From Poa pratensis (lineage: Eukaryota > Streptophyta > Magnoliopsida > Poales > Poaceae), in assembly GCA_947311845.1 (NCBI GenBank), contig CAMZMU010000059.1, positions 34,171,777 to 34,235,776 of the forward strand: 64,000 nucleotides of DNA. The letters are read 5' to 3'. Below are positions 58,460 through 64,000 of the stretch, piece by piece; the first letter of the stretch is position 1, and every line of letters starts with the position of its first letter. The notes under the pieces are model-generated. The model saw nothing but the letters and a program-made list of their open reading frames with translations, was not told where the DNA came from and made no database searches. The translations under genes were made by a program, and so were the position numbers.

Positions 58460-61400
58460 GATTGATTGGAACTTTATGTTTGGAAATTTGAACCGTAGTC
58501 TAAGTTGGCCATGTTTCTTATTATGCAAAGAAAATTACGTTTGCTGATTTATCCTACCATGTTTCATTGTTTGTGGATCCCAGATTCATAATTTGTACTA
58601 AGGATGGCTTCATCTGCATCATTTGTTTGTAAGCCACAATATGTTGGTTCCTTGGCTGACATGACCATGCGGTGAGCAATCAGCTAGATTTAGTTTGTAT
58701 ACGCACATCCAGCCTTTCTCTGGGTTACGGTCACTTGTGGGGTATTCTCTCTGGGTACTTCACAGTGACAAATATTAGTAGTTTGTTAGAATTCAATGCT
58801 CCATGGAAACTAGAATTAATCCCCAATTTATGTCAGCTCCCATCACTGAATTCATTAGAAATTGTGCAACTGTAGACATTTATTAATTGTGATCAAACAT
58901 TGTAGATGTATAGATCAATATCAGTGGATCCAGTATTTTAGTTTCAGTTAAAGGTTGAATCTTGATGGTGTGGAATTAAGGGAGTACTTCTTGCTAATTT
59001 ATGCAAGATTCAGTGTCCATGTCTCTCAAAGGAATTTAATTGTTGTTTCTTATATATACAAGTTGATTTGAATATGGTATAATGGTTATTGCAAGATGTG
59101 TTCTGCGTACTCAAATAATTCCTTTCATAATTCCTATACCGTGTGCCAATAGAATCCTGAAAAATAATTGAAGATGAGTTTTTCTTACATCATATTCTGT
59201 TTGAGTTTTTCCTACTACAGTTAAATGGATGCCTGCTCTATATTCACTTCAGTAACTATTAGGATTGTGTGTTACTGCCTGGTGGACCTCTGTTTTGTTT
59301 TGATTTGCATTGTTGTCATTTTCCTGCTTATTGTCTTTCATTTAGGCTTTAATTTTTAAGTGCCATGCGCTCCACCTTAATAGGAGTGTGTTATTTCTGC
59401 AGGCGCTGTTGTGATCCACTTCAGTTGGATGCGTAGCATTGGTTTCGGGTTAATTATTTCTAATTCACTGAAGAAGAACGGTGATGCACAACCTTGGTGG
59501 TCTGTTGTGCTGATTTACATGTTATTTCTTCCATGATGGCTCAAATGTGCCACCGTTTTGGTGAATATTTGTTTCTTCTAGACGAAAGCTGGCCCAGGTC
59601 TATAGGCGAGCATCCAACTTCATTCTCTGGAACGGGAGCAGCACGACCGCCGCCACAAACAGATGAGATCGAGCTGAGGTGACCTGCCGCTGGTCCTCCC
59701 TTTTCCTACTGCATTATCTTGCTCTCCACCTCCCAAATTCGTTTTGCTTTTGGATTTTCAGTCACCTGAGGTCATGTATCCAGATTTAGGACCTGCCACT
59801 ATTCATTTATACCTCCTTTTTCACACGGGTTATTTTCCCTAGGTTGTTCATGATGCAATAGTTGATCTGGAACCAGCTGCCAACTTCCCTTCAGCTCTGC
59901 CCATTGACAAAAGGTATATGGTACCTAATTATTTAGACCCTTATGTAGCCTTAATTTCATGACATATTTTAATTGTATGTGACGTTTCCTTTGGCATGTT
60001 TGCATATATGAGAATGAAGGACTAAAATATCATGCCATCAATTTTCATGGAGCTTATTTTCCATATTAGAAACACTGCCCACTGTTTTGAGATTTGTAAA
60101 AAATAGTAAGCACACATATGTATCTATTGGGTTCACTACTTTGGTATTGGTAATATCCGAGGATGAGTGGATGACACCCGCCTTTGTTGTTGTCACAGGA
60201 TGACATCATAGTAGTTTCTAGGCTGAACTTCTGAAGATTTTGGTTTATTGTGGTGTTTTTTGGTTCTTCAGCTCAACCTGTCTGTGAGCTGCCCTTTGTA
60301 GCTCACTTCTTGATAAAGTTTGGTGTGAGGTCCTTGAGTAGTAGCATAATGGCCTAATGGGGTTATCTATCAGCTTGCAGTTTTTATCTACTATTCAGAG
60401 GTAAAATGGAAGTAGAATGCAGCAATTGTGGGTACACTATAGAAGGTAACAAGGACAATCTTGGGTTCAGATGAAACGGAATGCCCCATGTTAATTTGAA
60501 AATAGGAACACACTTTTGTAGGCATACACTTATCAAGATCTCCATCCATCAGGCATGACATATTCTGGTAACACTGAAGCAAGAGAAAATTCTTATTTGG
60601 GACTTACTTATCTCCTCATCTTCCTCTTTATTTTCTCACTTTATTCTGTTTAGATCCAGCTCATTCTTCATATGTTGCAATTGGTGGTTTAGTTATCTTA
60701 GTGGATCAATGCTTGAGTATTTTGTTAGTTCACCATATCCAAGTTTGAGAAATTCGAGAGGAAGTACCAGGGAAAGGCATATATTTTTCTCTTGCTTGCC
60801 AAAATATTACAGAGCACTAATTTTTAGTTATGGTGTCTTGATTTTGGGTGTTCAGACAAATTAAATGATGTGTACAACTTTATCTTGATACAATTCAGCA
60901 CATCCCTTTCACATGCCTCCGGCCTGGGTACATTGGTGCGATTTAAAATGTGTGCTGCCTAATGATTTCATGGGAGAAGCATAATTAGTTTTTGTTAGTT
61001 ACACTAATGTGGTATGTTGCATGCTTCATTGCTTCCTGCATGTTAGATCTCTGTCTTGCGTGGATAGAAAACTGATCAAGAGCTGATGCCTGACTCTGAT
61101 AGCCGGATGAGTCGTTTTTTTGTCATATTGATATAGTCATGTTGACTACTACTTTGGTTTCTGATTTTATCCTGCTAAGCCGTAACAAATTTTAGATATC
61201 ACATGTAACTCGGCAGATGACTAAATCTTCCTTAAACACAATAAATGAACACAACCTGCACCCGTAGTCTTGAGTTGCACAGCTGAAAGCTTCATTAAAT
61301 CCATTCATGGCAGTCATATATCTTCTAGCTTTATAATTTGTTTTGTAGCATGTGATTCTCTTGACTGCTCCTAGCTGAGTTCTAATCGCTAAGATATTGT

Positions 61401-62058
61401 CTCAACCTCATGCTAATATTATTATTACCTTCTAATTGTTTTTCAATTCACTAGGGGTATATATTTCTAGAATATGTGAGCTGTTTCCTCCAGATTGGAA
61501 TTACTGTACATAAACTGCAGCCTTTGAGCTGAATTGACATAGCTAGAAAAGACTCGAAGGAGCCGGACCAGTAACTCCTGCATGCCTAATTGACCAATAC
61601 TCGTGAATGCCTAATTGATCAGTAATAACATACATCACACTATCAGAGATGTTATGGCTGCAACTGTAATTTCTGCTGCTAATTGGAAACTAATTAGTAC
61701 CTTGCATGTCTAATTGATCAGTCTATTTTGCAAGTTTATGATAAATATGTACCGTAGGTGCAGGTTGTGTCCATTAATTGTAACGCATTGTTGTGACCTG
61801 TGACCACCCTTCTTGGATGTACATTTTGTGATGCGACCCTCTAAATCAAGCTTTGAAAAATATATAGTTTACCTTTTAGAAAGAAAATTTCCTGGCAACT
61901 ACCCTCCCATGTTTCATTATTTTTATGAATTGCAGATTAACAATCAGGTACCAAATAATCCTTCGCTAATTGTTACCTTATGCATAACATGATTTATCTA
62001 CCTTTTACACTATACACATTTTGTGATACGGAGTTGTGTTCATTTTTTCAATGTTCAG
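58460..62058 (+). other. Introns of the RPA1-like gene or intergenic
   Basis: AT-rich, intron-like. One good candidate exon, 59847-59912, is flanked by CCTAG and GTATATG and reads VVHDAIVDLEPAANF in frame. Another open stretch ends at about 59690 with ELR. No transposon boundaries were found. Confidence 0.4.
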
Positions 62059-64000
62059 GAGGAGTTCCCATTTTGCACCTTTTCTTTGACTCCCATCACT
62101 GATCTCATGACCCTACTGATCGCCCTATTCGGTTCACGGGTAATTTCTGAACTTTCTTTCGTGATCTTTCATTCACTATCTTTAGGTTTGTTGTAATTTC
62201 ACAATGTTTCTTAATGATACCATGGCAATTCCATTTATTAACTTTTGTCTCCTTTTCTTACATTTGTTACTTGCTTTCCTACGGTCAATAGTTAATAAGC
62301 CATTGCATTATCTTCAAATAGAAATTTCCTTACCGTCTCTTTATTTGTTACTCCATGCCCCTCCTTTCTTATCATGTTCTTAAGCCATTGCAGTATCTTC
62401 AAATAGAAGTTTCCTTACCATTTCTTTATCTGTTACTCCATGCCCCTCCTTTCTGACAATGATCTTGCTTTTAATTGTTCTTGTGCAGATATCGCTGGTA
62501 TTATCACAGGTGTGTCCCAGGCTACTCAATACCATTCTGCCAACCGTTCGGAACCCTCTACTAAAAGAATCATATACCTGTCCGATGTTTCGTACGTATT
62601 CGCTCTCACGTTTCTGTTTTAATGTTACATTTATCCTGCCCGTGAGATATTTCAGATGGTGTATGTACTATTTCAGATGGACTAATTGTGACTGTTTTTT
62701 GAGAAATGATATGAGCTTGAGTTTCCCTCTCGAGTGGTACTAGCCTTAAATGATGAATTGCCTTTTCTTTTTCACATTTTATCTGTGTTTATTTTAAGAG
62801 CTCATACATTTACCTTACTGTCTCACAAATTAAGTTACTGAATAACCACTGACAATACACCCTGTTTACTGTTTACTCCTTTCATATATCTGCAATGTTT
62901 ATACAAATAACAAATTGGCGCCTATTAATCCTTGACAGTTTTGGTTGCAAATCAAACCTCTGTTTATAATAGCTTACAGTCCATCACACATATTTACAAA
63001 AATATGAGGAAACACCTACCCATAGTCTAAATAAGACAATATTTCCATCAGGGATGTTAATGCCTTCTATGTAATTAACAAGTATCGACTTTGCTACATT
63101 GGTGGTGATGGTCAAGATGATATTGAGTTTGTTTTCTTCGATCAAGTGGGCAAAGAGCTCCTTGGCAAACCACTCATTAGCATTTTACGTGCTGGCCACT
63201 CGAGTCGTACTCCCCTGGAAGATATTGTAAACTCCACAAGGAGAGATGCATCGATTCCAAAGGAACTAGCTGCTAGATTTGTCGTGCAAGTGACTTCTAA
63301 GAGCTTTGAATCTGGATCTACGAGACCATCTTACCAAGTTCAGAGGATTGATACAGAATTTGGGAAACAGCCACATTCTTCTGCTCCGAGGCATAGACAT
63401 GCATTAGGTGTTGCATCATCAAGCCAGTCACCTACTGGACAGTCTCATCTGATGATTGGGTCGCCGGGTGCAGCACCCTCTCCATCGACCTGTGTTTCTG
63501 CGCTAGAGGATTCATACGACACAGATGTTAATTACACTTTTTCTCTGTACAACAACCCATTATGCATCTACATGTTGATTTAGTTCATTTTACATCTCTG
63601 ACACTTTCTTCTGATTATTGTATCAGTCTGGCTATATTCTACCAGCTGATAATGCTCCTCCTTCCGTTAACAAGCTTCCAAGTCTTAGGTACTTATAGCA
63701 TCTCCTAAAATTCATCCTTATGGTTTAGTGCAATCTTTCCTAATGACATCTCCTAACTTACTTGAACAGGATGAAGGATGTTTCATCAGATTCTGCTGCA
63801 CGAAAGGCTTTATTTCTTGGAGATGTCTCTGGACTCCAGACTAAAAAGGAGTTTGAACTTCACTTCCTCACTCGGCTTATACTTATGGATATATATTATG
63901 TACACCTAGATATGGGTCTCTCAAAATGCCATCATATGTAATGTCAACATAGCGTGAATTTAAACATCACTTTCCTTGCTGGTTTTCTTTTTAAAAAGTC

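Larger units (their letters stand above)
57741..63941 (+). pseudogene. RPA1-like (replication protein A 70 kDa subunit related) gene, damaged
   Basis: RPA1 binds single-stranded DNA through OB folds in replication and repair. A likely 5' region has AACCCTAA (57746-57753) and CTAGGGTTT. Supported 3' exons: 62059-62139; 62489-62591 (DIAGIITGVS...STKRIIYLSDVS, second OB fold); 63052-63526 (VNAFYVINKYRL, FVFFDQVGKELLGK, C-terminal OB fold); 63627-63688; 63770-63941 (stop TAA). All use GT/AG and phases agree, except that 62059-62139 has one base missing near 62105. Possible earlier exons are 58367-58457 and about 59847-59912. The rest of OB2 and the zinc-binding part between 62591 and 63052 are absent, although the outer exons still join in phase. 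Identity is good; the model upstream of 62 kb is weak. A Helitron-borne RPA-like gene is an alternative. Confidence 0.65.

Overview
The window looks like nuclear DNA from a large, repeat-rich grass genome, probably a Pooideae/Triticeae-type cereal. This is inferred from the spliced genes, the GC-rich coding sequence typical of grasses, and nested LTR retrotransposons with grass-type LTR and primer-site motifs. There is no bacterial, organellar or viral genome organisation. Only three host genes are well supported: a cytosolic HSP70 (minus strand, 4.1-7.0 kb), a two-exon F-box gene (minus strand, 22.7-24.1 kb), and a damaged gene related to replication protein A subunit 1 (plus strand, exons in the last 2 kb and probably a start near 57.7 kb). 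Everything else that can be recognised is transposable elements, their remnants, or local duplications.

Left part (0-17.4 kb). Two fold-back MITEs and a solo LTR precede HSP70. The HSP70 neighbourhood is full of local duplications: its 3' flank (3.1-4.1 kb), its intron (5.9-6.6 kb) and the region upstream of its promoter (7.4-8.6 kb). A complete but non-coding LTR retrotransposon with a perfect TTCAT target duplication lies at 9591-14505, and a tRNA-derived SINE with a 17-bp target duplication at 15266-15411. A family of homologous non-coding segments, here named W, Y and X, recurs at about 0.9-1.8, 9.1-14.8, 16-17.4 and 54-57 kb.

Middle (17.4-30.5 kb). Three related composite blocks (long AT-rich degenerate repeats, then a CpG-rich block starting with paired TGACGTCA motifs) surround the F-box gene. 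A second copy of the HSP70 promoter region, without any HSP70 coding sequence, lies at 28.65-28.93 kb. LINE fragments are present at 22.0 and 29.6 kb.

Nested transposon tower (30.5-52.9 kb). An Athila-like Ty3/gypsy element carries only gag and protease and is flanked by GCGAG. It is interrupted by a decayed chromovirus-like element with 3.5-kb LTRs. The 3' LTR of that element contains a 4.37-kb Mutator-like element (9-bp target duplication), which in turn contains a 632-bp hAT element (8-bp target duplication). That makes four levels, with target duplications seen at every level; the one for the chromovirus is the weakest.

Right part (53-64 kb). An unclassified repeat is followed by the third large W/Y/X copy, which is broken by a hAT element (55117-55854) and a minus-strand poly(A) retroposon (56345-57172), and then by the RPA1-like gene.

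Single-base frame disruptions occur in HSP70 (two), in the RPA1-like gene (one) and in the gag-protease region (two). Either these genes are recently inactivated or the assembly has residual indel errors; the sequence alone cannot decide.
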